Of a stretch of 7,621 bases of DNA, positions 1 through 6,498 are shown in pieces. Within the stretch, counting starts at the first letter, position 1, and every line of letters starts with the position of its first letter. Source of the stretch: Cyanobacteria bacterium Co-bin13 (GTDB lineage Bacteria; Cyanobacteriota; Cyanobacteriia; Phormidesmidales; Phormidesmidaceae); contig JACVRP010000175.1 in NCBI GenBank assembly GCA_014534385.1, positions 1 to 7,621 on the forward strand, given 5' to 3'. A program made the translations under genes and the position numbers. The notes under the pieces are model-generated. The model was not told where the DNA came from and did not search any database. It saw only the letters and a list, made by a program, of their open reading frames with translations.

Positions 1-1138
1 CGAGTCGGGAGCCATTGTGGTAGATGTCGCCGTGGCTCAGCCAGGCACCGATACCACGGCCCGCACCTACACCGGCAGCACTGCGCCGCAGCGGCTGGTG
101 TCACTGCGATCGCAAACCGAGGGCCGCCTAGTCAACCTCAGTGTCGATGTCGGCGATGCGGTCTCTTCAGGGCAAACCCTAGGCCAAGTTGATGCGGCCA
201 TACTCCAGGCCGCCGTGGGCCAGTCCAACGCAGAATTGGCTGCCCAAGAATTTGAAGTCGCCCAGGCCGAAGCTCAACTGGCCGATGCTCGCACCCTAGT
301 CGCCCAAGCTCAGGCCGAATTTCAGCAGGCAGAAGCCGATGCAGAGCGCCTCCAGACCCTAGCAGAACGGGGGGCAATTTCCGCTCAAGAAGCCCAGCGC
401 AGCCAGACAACTCTAGAAACCGCCCGTCAAGCCCTGCTCTCAGCTCAAGAGCAGGCGCGAACTCGCCAGCAGGCGATCGCCTCAGCCGCTCAGCGGGTAG
501 AAGCCCAGCGAGCTTTGGTGCGGGAGGGGCGACAGCGGCTGTCTAACAGCACCCTCACGTCTCCCCTATCGGGCATTGTGCTTCGTCGTCTGGCCGAACC
601 CGGAGACTTTCTCCAGGCAGGTCAGGAAGTGCTGGAGCTGGGCAACTTCTCGGAAGTGCAGGTGCAAATTCAGGTCTCAGACCGCGACCGGAGCGCATTC
701 TCCCTGGGTCAAACGGTTGAAATTCAGCTCGATGCCTTTCCTGACCAGCGCTTTACGGGGCAGGTCAGCCGCATTTCCCCGGTGGCCGATCCGGCTTCTC
801 GGCTGATTCCGATTGATATTACTCTCCCAAACCGAAACGGCGACATCGGTAGTGGCCTGCTGGCCCGAGTCACCGTTTCTGCCGGCCCTGGTGCACCGAT
901 CCGGGTGCCCGAAAGCGCCTTAGAAACCGGAGAGAGCGAAGAAGACACGGTTTTTGTCGTAGCCGCAGCGGGAGATGCCCCCACCGTAGAGCCTCGACCC
1001 GTTCGCCTGGGCCAGCGGGTCAACGGCGAGGTCGAAATTTTAGACGGGCTGCAGCCGGGAGAAGCCTATGTGATCCGCAGCAGCCAGCCACTCCAGCCGG
1101 GTCAAGCGGTTGAGCGCAGCCTGCTTTCTGAGTCCTGA
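1..1138 (+). CDS. RND efflux pump periplasmic adaptor subunit (HlyD/MFP family), 5'-truncated
   Basis: The reading frame is open to the left edge (first full codon at 2), giving 378 visible residues and a TGA stop. A GTG at 17 is probably an internal Val: family members usually have 50-100 more N-terminal residues with a signal or lipoprotein anchor, absent here. Seen in order: a half-lipoyl/barrel-sandwich strand (RSQTEGRLVNLSVDVGDAV, around codons 110-180), a long Ala/Gln/Glu-rich alpha-helical hairpin (about 190-540), the second lipoyl half (TLTSPLSGIVLRRLAEPGD, about 550-610), a beta-barrel domain (VQVQIQVSDRDR onward) and a membrane-proximal domain ending in a typical GLQPGEAYV turn. In this family the adaptor bridges the inner-membrane permease and a TolC-type channel in the periplasm. 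The permease gene follows in the same direction 97 bases downstream, so co-transcription is likely (inferred). Substrate cannot be told from sequence. Confidence 0.93.
   Translation, partial: ESGAIVVDVAVAQPGTDTTARTYTGSTAPQRLVSLRSQTEGRLVNLSVDVGDAVSSGQTLGQVDAAILQAAVGQSNAELAAQEFEVAQAEAQLADARTLVAQAQAEFQQAEADAERLQTLAERGAISAQEAQRSQTTLETARQALLSAQEQARTRQQAIASAAQRVEAQRALVREGRQRLSNSTLTSPLSGIVLRRLAEPGDFLQAGQEVLELGNFSEVQVQIQVSDRDRSAFSLGQTVEIQLDAFPDQRFTGQVSRISPVADPASRLIPIDITLPNRNGDIGSGLLARVTVSAGPGAPIRVPESALETGESEEDTVFVVAAAGDAPTVEPRPVRLGQRVNGEVEILDGLQPGEAYVIRSSQPLQPGQAVERSLLSES
106..113. repeat. HIP1 site, flanks extend to TGCGATCGCA
   Basis: This octanucleotide palindrome is abundant in most cyanobacterial genomes. 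This copy lies inside the adaptor gene, in the codons for the conserved LRSQ segment. Confidence 0.9.
473..480. repeat. HIP1 site, flanks extend to GGCGATCGCC
   Basis: This copy lies in the coiled-coil part of the adaptor gene and is the only one in the window with G/C flanks. Confidence 0.9.
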
Positions 1139-1235
1139 TCAAGCGATCTTTTGCCCACCGCTTAATTTCAGCCCCGGGTACAGAGTTTGCCTAAGATGGG
1201 CGCTCATATCCCCCTGCTCCTTCACCTGCAAGCCC

Positions 1236-4200
1236 ATGACACAAGCCTCCGCAGCCCCTAGATTTAGCCTCAGCAGCATCGCCATTCGAAGACACATCGG
1301 CACCCTGATGCTGACTCTGGCCCTGATTGTGTTGGGGGTATTTATCACCCTGCGCACCCCGGTAGACCTGCTGCCGTCGATCACCTATCCTCGCATTGGC
1401 CTGCGGCTAGATGCCCCCGGCATTGCCCCAGAGGTCGCCATTGACGAAATTACTCGCCCTCTAGAAGAAGCCCTGTCTGCAACCGAAGGCGTGATTCAGG
1501 TCTTCTCCCAAACGCGGGAGGGCCGGGTCAGTCTTGACCTGTATTTCGAGCCAGGGGGCAATATTGACCAGGCCCTAAATGATGCGACCGCCACCCTCAA
1601 CCGGGCCCGGGGCAACCTGCCCGATACCGTAGAGGCCCCCCGGCTGTTTAAAGTAGATCCCTCCCAGCTGCCGGTCTATGAGATGGCTCTAACCTCGCCC
1701 TCTCTACCCATCCAAAACCTGCGCGTTTTTGCCGAAGAAGAGCTCGCCAGGGAACTGGCGCGGGTGCCGGGGGTAGCAAGTGTGGATGTCTCTGGCGGCG
1801 TCGAGGAGGAAGTGCAGGTCAACATTGATCTGCAGCGCCTTCAGGCAACTCGGGTCACCTTGCCTGACGTGCTTAACACCCTGTCAGCCCGTAACCAAGA
1901 CACCTCTGGGGGCCGTTTGCGGGGTGGCGAGACCGAGGTACCAACCCGACTGGTGGGTCGCTTTGAATCGGCAGAGGATCTGCAGAATCTAGCTATTCCC
2001 GTGGCTGATACGGATCCGCCCCAGCAGATTTACCTGAGAGACGTAGCCACCATTGAAGACGGCACTGCCGAGCAGCGGATTTTTGTTAACCTAAACGGCA
2101 CTCCGGCAGTCAAGGTCAGCATTCAAAAACAGCCAGATGCCAACACGGTGCAGGTAGTCGAAGGCTTACAGGAGCGGTTAGAGAGCATGCAGCAGGCAGG
2201 GCTGATGCCGCAAGACCTGCAGATGACCGCCACCCTGGACGAGTCTCGCTTCATTCGTAACTCGATTAACAACGTGGCCATGTCTGGCCTGACGGGCGCA
2301 GCCTTGGCCGCTGTGGCGGTACTGATGTTCCTGGGCTCGCTACGGCAAACACTGATCATTGTGCTGGCCATTCCCCTAGCTACCCTGGCTGCAATGATGC
2401 TAATGGGGCTGTTTGGGCTAACCCTAAACGTGTTTAGCTTGGGCGGTCTGGCCCTGGGGGTGGGCATTGTGGTGGACAACTCTATCGTCATGCTGGAGAA
2501 CATTACCAAGCGGATTGAGGAGGCAGATTTACTCGATCAGTCTAACCACAGCGTCAGTAATGGTCACAACGGCAGTAATTGTCACAACGGCAGTAATGGT
2601 CACAACGGCAGTAACGGCCATAACGGCAGTGACGGTCACAACGGCAGCGGCTACCCCAGTGGAGCGGGGCGTAAGCGGGAAATTCTGCGCCAGGCAGAGG
2701 AAAGCAGCCAAGAGCTAGAGTCAGCCCTGCTGGCTTCAACCACAACCAACCTAGTGGCGGTTCTGCCGTTCCTGCTGATTGGGGGATTTGTGGCGCTGCT
2801 GTTTAATGAGCTGATTTTGACGATTAGCTTTTCGGTAGCGGCGTCAATGGTGGTGGCGCTGACGGTGGTACCCGCCCTGGCTTCCCGGCTGTTAATGATC
2901 CGCAGCAAAAACTCCCTGCGAAATATGGGGCCGTTTCGCTGGTTTAGTCGGCGGCTAGAGGGGGTAACCCGGCGCTACGGCCAGATTTTGACCTGGATCT
3001 TGCAGCGGCGACTGCTGATTGTTGGGGCCGCCATCCTTATCTTCGGCGGCAGCAGCTTCTGGATGGTAGGTCAGATTCCCCAGGAAATTTTGCCCCGCAT
3101 TAGCAATGGACAGGCCAACCTCAATGCTCAGTTTCCAGCTGGAACTACCGTGGAGGGCAACCGTCGAGTCATGGCGGCAGTCGATGAACTGCTGCTGGCC
3201 CAGCCAGAGACGGAGTTTGTCTTTACAACGGCGGGCGGCAGTTTGTTTGGCACCTCGACCAACGAAAATACCGCACGCGGCTCTAGCACCATCATTCTAA
3301 AGCCCGACACCAACGTGCCGGCTTTTGTCGATCGCATGAGTGCCGAGATCAGTCGGCTGCCCCTGGTAGACACTACACTGCGGCTTAATCCGGGCAGTGT
3401 GCGGGGTCTTATTCTGAGCAATTCGCCGGTGCGGGCTGATGTTGACGTCATGCTCCAAGGGGAAGACAGCCAAGCCCTGAATCAGGCTGGCCAACAGGTC
3501 CTGGCAGCGCTCGGCCAAAACGCGACTCTGGCCCGCTATCGACGCGACGGTGAGGAGCCTCAGCCCGAGATCCAGATCCGGCCCGACTGGGCTAGAGTGG
3601 CCGACCTGAGTCTGAACAGCCAAGAGATTGGAGCCACCATTGAGACCGCCCTGAATGGCAGCGTGCCAACGCAGCTGCAGCGGGGCAATCGGCTAGTCGA
3701 TATCCAGGTGCAGCTTGCCCCCGGATCGGTGCAGCGGCCTGAGCAGCTGCGGCAAATTCCTGTCTTTGCCAGCGACGGGCAGCTGCTGCAGCTAGGCGAT
3801 TTGGCCCAGATTGAGATTGGCGAAGCTCCCGGCGAAATTCAGCGGATTAACCAGCGGCAGGTCTTTCTAGTTGCGGGTAGTCTGGTCGAAGATGCCAGTC
3901 TGGGCGATGCCCTAGCCGAAGTCGACGAGATCTTGGCCGACCTAGAGCTGCCAGAAGGGGTAACGATTCTTCCCAGCAGCAGCGGTGAGGCGAATCAAGA
4001 ACTACAGCGATCGCTAGGTATCCTGGGCGGCCTGGCAGCCTTCCTGGTCTTTGTCGTCATGGCCGTGCAGTACAACTCGCTGATCGATCCCCTGGTGATC
4101 ATGCTGACGGTGCCTCTGGCCTTGGCGGGCGGCATTTTGGGCCTGTTCCTAACCCAAACGGCGATTGGCGCAACGGTGATTGTAGGAGCAGTGCTGCTGG

Positions 4201-4577
4201 TGGGCATTGTGGTTAACAACGCCATCATTATGGTGGAGCTGGCCAATCAGATTTGCGATCGCACCGGCTGTTCCCGCACCGCCGCCATCTTGCAGGCGGC
4301 CCCCCAGCGGCTACGCCCCATTCTGATGACGACCATCACCACCGTACTGGGTCTGTTTCCCCTGGCCCTGGGCCTCGGAGAAGGTTCAGAGTTCCTGCAG
4401 CCCCTGGGCATCGTCGTGTTCTCCGGGCTTTCCCTGGCAACCGTGCTGACCCTGTTCATCATTCCCTGCTTCTATACCCTGCTGCACGAGCCCTGGTGGA
4501 ACCGGCGCAAGCCCCTGCCACCCCAACGGGAACTGCGCACCAACCTGGAGGAAGACCCCGCCTACAGCCGCTACTAG
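1236..4577 (+). CDS. RND efflux transporter permease subunit (HAE1/AcrB-like), with loop insertion
   Basis: This is the inner-membrane pump of a tripartite efflux system, driven by proton flow in the family. The ATG at 1236 gives 1113 residues and places the classic N-terminal helix (RRHIGTLMLTLALIVLGVF, about 18-38) next to the start. The frame stays open back to a TTG at 1110, but that extension is Cys-rich, unlike RND proteins, and overlaps the adaptor gene. No clear Shine-Dalgarno precedes 1236. Likely helices: TM2 349-367, TM3 372-391, TM4 399-420, TM5 498-516, TM6 526-548, TM7 about 590-607, TM8-TM12 between about 926 and 1077. Two large periplasmic porter/docking regions lie between TM1-TM2 and TM7-TM8. 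TM4 reads GIVVDNSIVMLENI (D414, N415) and TM10 reads GIVVNNAIIMVELA (N994), so only one of the AcrB relay Asp residues is present and the TM10 Lys is Asn. The protein exceeds the usual 1020-1060 residues mainly through an insertion at about 430-483, between TM4 and TM5, holding a six-residue repeat. Substrate is unknown; drugs, lipophilic compounds or metabolites are possible. Confidence 0.95.
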   Translation: MTQASAAPRFSLSSIAIRRHIGTLMLTLALIVLGVFITLRTPVDLLPSITYPRIGLRLDAPGIAPEVAIDEITRPLEEALSATEGVIQVFSQTREGRVSLDLYFEPGGNIDQALNDATATLNRARGNLPDTVEAPRLFKVDPSQLPVYEMALTSPSLPIQNLRVFAEEELARELARVPGVASVDVSGGVEEEVQVNIDLQRLQATRVTLPDVLNTLSARNQDTSGGRLRGGETEVPTRLVGRFESAEDLQNLAIPVADTDPPQQIYLRDVATIEDGTAEQRIFVNLNGTPAVKVSIQKQPDANTVQVVEGLQERLESMQQAGLMPQDLQMTATLDESRFIRNSINNVAMSGLTGAALAAVAVLMFLGSLRQTLIIVLAIPLATLAAMMLMGLFGLTLNVFSLGGLALGVGIVVDNSIVMLENITKRIEEADLLDQSNHSVSNGHNGSNCHNGSNGHNGSNGHNGSDGHNGSGYPSGAGRKREILRQAEESSQELESALLASTTTNLVAVLPFLLIGGFVALLFNELILTISFSVAASMVVALTVVPALASRLLMIRSKNSLRNMGPFRWFSRRLEGVTRRYGQILTWILQRRLLIVGAAILIFGGSSFWMVGQIPQEILPRISNGQANLNAQFPAGTTVEGNRRVMAAVDELLLAQPETEFVFTTAGGSLFGTSTNENTARGSSTIILKPDTNVPAFVDRMSAEISRLPLVDTTLRLNPGSVRGLILSNSPVRADVDVMLQGEDSQALNQAGQQVLAALGQNATLARYRRDGEEPQPEIQIRPDWARVADLSLNSQEIGATIETALNGSVPTQLQRGNRLVDIQVQLAPGSVQRPEQLRQIPVFASDGQLLQLGDLAQIEIGEAPGEIQRINQRQVFLVAGSLVEDASLGDALAEVDEILADLELPEGVTILPSSSGEANQELQRSLGILGGLAAFLVFVVMAVQYNSLIDPLVIMLTVPLALAGGILGLFLTQTAIGATVIVGAVLLVGIVVNNAIIMVELANQICDRTGCSRTAAILQAAPQRLRPILMTTITTVLGLFPLALGLGEGSEFLQPLGIVVFSGLSLATVLTLFIIPCFYTLLHEPWWNRRKPLPPQRELRTNLEEDPAYSRY
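2541..2648 (+). repeat. 18-bp in-frame tandem repeat encoding NGHNGS, inside the RND permease
   Basis: Five consecutive 18-base units at 2559-2648 encode NGHNGS, NCHNGS, NGHNGS, NGHNGS and DGHNGS (permease residues 442-471). A degenerate sixth unit at 2541-2558 encodes SNHSVS, which keeps His at position 3 and Ser at position 6. Six His residues (438, 444, 450, 456, 462, 468) are thus spaced exactly six apart. The units differ mostly at third codon positions, so the repeat is not freshly expanded. It sits in the cytoplasmic TM4-TM5 loop, where related pumps carry only a short linker. Function is unknown: flexible linker, metal-binding tract or neutral expansion are all possible. Confidence 0.95.
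4007..4014. repeat. HIP1 site, flanks extend to AGCGATCGCT
   Basis: This copy lies in the permease gene just before TM8 (encoding QRSLGI) and is the only one with A/T flanks in this order. Confidence 0.9.
4255..4262. repeat. HIP1 site, flanks extend to TGCGATCGCA
   Basis: This copy lies in the permease gene just after TM10 (encoding QICDRTG). Confidence 0.9.
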
Positions 4578-4593
4578 AACAGACAAAACAAAG

Positions 4594-4619
4594 CAGGGCA
4601 CTCATTTAAGAGTGCCCTG
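4594..4619. terminator. Perfect 10-bp stem-loop after the RND permease stop
   Basis: CAGGGCACTC (4594-4603) and GAGTGCCCTG (4610-4619) pair perfectly around the six-base loop ATTTAA, starting 17 bases after the permease stop codon. On the plus strand the tail is GTCAATTGG, without a T-run. On the minus strand the stem is followed by CTTTGTTTTGTCTG, a better intrinsic-terminator tail. It most likely stabilises or ends the efflux transcript 3' end and may also stop antisense transcription. The hairpin is certain; its role is inferred. Confidence 0.65.
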
Positions 4620-4636
4620 GTCAATTGGCTCCTCGT

Positions 4637-4659
4637 TGTCTCTTTAGTCAGTAGAGACA
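4637..4659. other. 7-bp stem-loop downstream of the terminator-like hairpin
   Basis: TGTCTCT (4637-4643) pairs with AGAGACA (4653-4659) around the nine-base loop TTAGTCAGT. A flanking T-G wobble can extend it by one pair. It follows the first hairpin by 17 bases and could be part of a compound 3'-end structure. It has no T-run after it. Confidence 0.45.
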
Positions 4660-4683
4660 GTAGTCACAAAGGGGTGTGGGGGG

Positions 4684-4721
4684 CAGGCATCGTCTCGGGC
4701 ACGGCTGCCGAGGGGTGCCTG
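4684..4721. other. 38-nt GC-rich two-tier stem-loop
   Basis: The outer arms CAGGCATC (4684-4691) and GGTGCCTG (4714-4721) pair over 8 positions, with one T-G wobble. After a small internal loop (GT opposite G) an inner stem forms between CTCGGGCA (4694-4701) and TGCCGAG (4706-4712), with one bulged G and the tetraloop CGGC. It is the most elaborate fold in the region and may be a repeat-family palindrome or an RNA element. No known RNA family is recognised. Confidence 0.5.
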
Positions 4722-4768
4722 ATGTGTTCAAGATAGGCGGGAAAAGGGAATTTCTAGGGAAGGCGTTT

Positions 4769-4778
4769 GGACGCGTCC
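4769..4778. promoter_or_regulatory. 10-bp perfect palindrome GGACGCGTCC, possible operator
   Basis: GGACGCGTCC equals its own reverse complement and lies about 100 bases upstream of the MFS start codon, a plausible place for a dimeric regulator. GGGA (4757-4760) and TCCC (4776-4779) also allow an imperfect hairpin across 4757-4779, so an RNA structure is an alternative. No regulator gene is present in the window. Confidence 0.25.
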
Positions 4779-4879
4779 CCTGCTAGACAGATCCCAATTC
4801 CTCCCCCACAGAGGGTGTTTAACAGGGCTGAGGCTGTTTACGCTGCACATGGACTGCCCCTGATTTTGCAACCGAGTCT

Positions 4880-6478
4880 ATGGATCTGATACCGGCTGAA
4901 ACTCCATTAGCAGAAGAGCTGCTGCAGATTAAGGTAGGTCGGGTGGCCCTGCCCCTGGTGCTCGATACAGAGCCCAAAGTTGAGGTGCCGCCCCAGGAGG
5001 ATAAAGACTCGATTCGGGCTAGTCTGCGCGCGTCTACGCTGGATGGGCTGTTTGCCACGATCTTTACCACGACCACTGGCGGCGTACTTCTCAGCAATCT
5101 GCTGGTGGAGCTTCAGGCCAGCCCGACGCAGATTGGTCTGTTGGCCTCAATTCCGATGCTGGCTAACCTGCTGCAGCCGCTGGGGGCCTATTTGTCTAAC
5201 CGCAGCCGCAGCCGTCGCTGGTACAACCTGCTGGTGTATACGCTGGCGCGGCTGCCCTGGTTTGGCCTGGTGGGGGGAATTGCGATCGCAGGTCTGGGCT
5301 ACCTCTCCTCAGAGCAGCTAGTCCTGCTAACCCTGGCTATGGTCTTTTCTACGAGCTTTATCGGCGCTTTGGGCAGCGCTTCTTGGCTGAGCTGGCTGGC
5401 GGCCCTGGTGCCACACCGACTGCGGGGGCGGTACTTTGGCTTTCGCAACAGCGTCGCCAGTCTGACCAGTCTAATCGCCATTCCGATTGGGGGCCTGATT
5501 GTCTCCCGCTGGCCGGGGGGAACGCTCCAGGGTTACGGGCTGGTGCTGGTATTGGGCATTGCGGCCGGTTTTGTCAGCCTAGCCTTTCAGGCGCTGATGA
5601 TGGATGTTGACCCGCAGGAGCAGATTCACCAATTGGCGGTGGGGAAGCGGCGGGGTAAGGAAGTTGGGGAAGTTGAGGAAGGGGAGAGAGCGGGGGAGCA
5701 GGGGATCGGGGGAGCGGGGGAGACGCGGAGGGGTCAGGGGGTGGAGGAGCCTTCGTCGATTTGGCAGAATGGCAATTTTTTGCGGTTTTTGCTCTACTTT
5801 GCCGTTTGGATGTTTGCGGTTAACCTGAGTGCCCCGTTCTTCAACCTGTACCTGCTGGATAACCTGGCCTTGGATGTTGGCCTGGTGACGATCTACAACA
5901 GCCTGTCAGCGGGGGCCAACCTGCTAATGCTGCTGGTTTGGGGGCGCATTGCTGATCGCATGGGCAATCGCTTTTTGCTCTTGCTGGTAGGCATTTTGGT
6001 GGCCGTTACGCCAATTCTTTGGCTGGGGACAGGGGCCAATGCGCTGTCTCTGGTGCTGTGGCTGCCGCTGCTGCACATGCTGGGTGGGGGTACCTGGGCC
6101 GCGATTGATTTGTGTAACAACAACCTGCAAATGGGCATTGCCCCGATGCGGCACCATGCTAACTATTTTGCGATCGCAGCCGCCATCGCCGGAGTCAGCG
6201 GTGCCCTAGGCACGACCGCAGGCGGCTTCTTAGCAGAGACACCCCGCTATGGCGGCATTTTAGGTGTGTTTGCGCTGTCTAGCGTGCTACGGCTGATCGC
6301 ACTGCTGCCGCTCGTCTTTGTCCGCGAAGGCCGCTCTATCCGACAAACCTTTAAGACCTGGCTGCCGATACCCGGGGGGCGGTTAATTCCATTTGCCTTT
6401 CGAGCCGTAGAGCCACAGACTTCCGCTGAGCAAGACTCGCCTGAGCAAGACTTGCCCCAGGCCGAGGAGCAGGGCTAA
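4880..6478 (+). CDS. MFS transporter, 12 transmembrane helices, substrate unknown
   Basis: The protein has 532 residues and starts at ATG 4880; no other in-frame ATG is seen upstream and no clear Shine-Dalgarno precedes it. Residues 1-46 are hydrophilic, and the recognisable fold begins near DKDSIRASLRASTLDGLFAT. Estimated helices are 55-75, 84-104, 115-137, 145-175, 190-208 and 218-241, then 299-327, 338-354, 364-384, 388-408, 427-452 and 458-481. The loop between helices 8 and 9 carries the MFS signature A-like GRIADRMGNR (355-364). The equivalent loop between helices 2 and 3, LSNRSRSRRW (105-114), is a degenerate basic version. The central cytoplasmic loop (about 242-298) is enlarged by a Gly/Glu/Arg-rich tract (254-290) encoded by very G-rich DNA. 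The C-terminus is a polar acidic tail with a repeated EQD motif. It is in the plus direction after the RND genes but separated by 302 structured bases, so is probably transcribed alone. It could be an exporter or a nutrient carrier; sequence does not decide. Confidence 0.9.
   Translation: MDLIPAETPLAEELLQIKVGRVALPLVLDTEPKVEVPPQEDKDSIRASLRASTLDGLFATIFTTTTGGVLLSNLLVELQASPTQIGLLASIPMLANLLQPLGAYLSNRSRSRRWYNLLVYTLARLPWFGLVGGIAIAGLGYLSSEQLVLLTLAMVFSTSFIGALGSASWLSWLAALVPHRLRGRYFGFRNSVASLTSLIAIPIGGLIVSRWPGGTLQGYGLVLVLGIAAGFVSLAFQALMMDVDPQEQIHQLAVGKRRGKEVGEVEEGERAGEQGIGGAGETRRGQGVEEPSSIWQNGNFLRFLLYFAVWMFAVNLSAPFFNLYLLDNLALDVGLVTIYNSLSAGANLLMLLVWGRIADRMGNRFLLLLVGILVAVTPILWLGTGANALSLVLWLPLLHMLGGGTWAAIDLCNNNLQMGIAPMRHHANYFAIAAAIAGVSGALGTTAGGFLAETPRYGGILGVFALSSVLRLIALLPLVFVREGRSIRQTFKTWLPIPGGRLIPFAFRAVEPQTSAEQDSPEQDLPQAEEQG
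5282..5289. repeat. HIP1 site, flanks extend to TGCGATCGCA
   Basis: This copy lies in the MFS gene and encodes IAIAG at the end of helix 3. Confidence 0.9.
5637..5752 (+). repeat. G-rich low-complexity insert in the MFS central loop; potential G-quadruplex
   Basis: In 5641-5750 I count 68 G, 24 A, 10 C and 8 T. Runs of four or five G occur at 5681-5684, 5692-5696, 5701-5704, 5708-5712, 5716-5720, 5730-5733 and 5737-5741, with loops of 3 to 9 bases. The unit GGGGGAGC and variants recur imperfectly. It encodes residues about 254-291, rich in Gly, Glu and Arg, and keeps the reading frame. The composition is unlike the flanking coding sequence and resembles purine-rich minisatellite-like DNA often seen between cyanobacterial genes (inference from general knowledge). 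Confidence 0.85.
6170..6177. repeat. HIP1 site, flanks extend to TGCGATCGCA
   Basis: This copy lies in the MFS gene and encodes FAIAA in helix 11, in the same reading phase as the copy at 5282. Confidence 0.9.
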
Positions 6479-6498
6479 CCTCCCTTCACAGATCCTCG

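Larger units (their letters stand above)
4578..4879. other. 302-bp intergenic region rich in inverted repeats
   Basis: No credible coding region, tRNA or rRNA is seen between the permease stop and the MFS start. It contains three stem-loops (4594-4619, 4637-4659, 4684-4721) and a 10-bp palindrome (4769-4778). The remaining stretch up to 4879 should hold the MFS promoter and leader, but no convincing -35/-10 pair could be picked out by eye. A short ATG frame at 4849 closes after four codons and is out of frame with the MFS gene. Confidence 0.8.

Noticed and set aside
17..19. GTG as the true start of the adaptor gene
   Set aside because: The frame is open to the window edge, and the protein from here would lack the N-terminal anchor found in this family.
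1139..1235. Possible promoter between the adaptor and permease genes
   Set aside because: TTGCCT- and CATATC-like strings are present, but no pair has acceptable spacing and match, so nothing is annotated.
2123..2509. 128-residue minus-strand open frame inside the permease gene
   Set aside because: It is antisense to the conserved TM2-TM4 region, and its composition (Ser/Met/Arg-rich) is typical of a reverse reading of a GC-rich gene.
2529..2745. Open frames on the minus strand and the other plus frame across the repeat, with VTITAV-like repeats
   Set aside because: They are shadows of the 18-bp tandem repeat, which keeps all frames open. They lie inside the strongly supported permease frame and show no family resemblance.
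4253..4609. 118-residue plus-strand frame overlapping the permease 3' end
   Set aside because: It is rich in His, Pro and Arg, as expected for an off-frame reading, and the permease frame here encodes conserved TM11-TM12.
4849..4863. Upstream ATG before the MFS gene as a start or leader peptide
   Set aside because: It closes after four codons and is out of frame with the MFS gene. Nothing supports a leader-peptide role.
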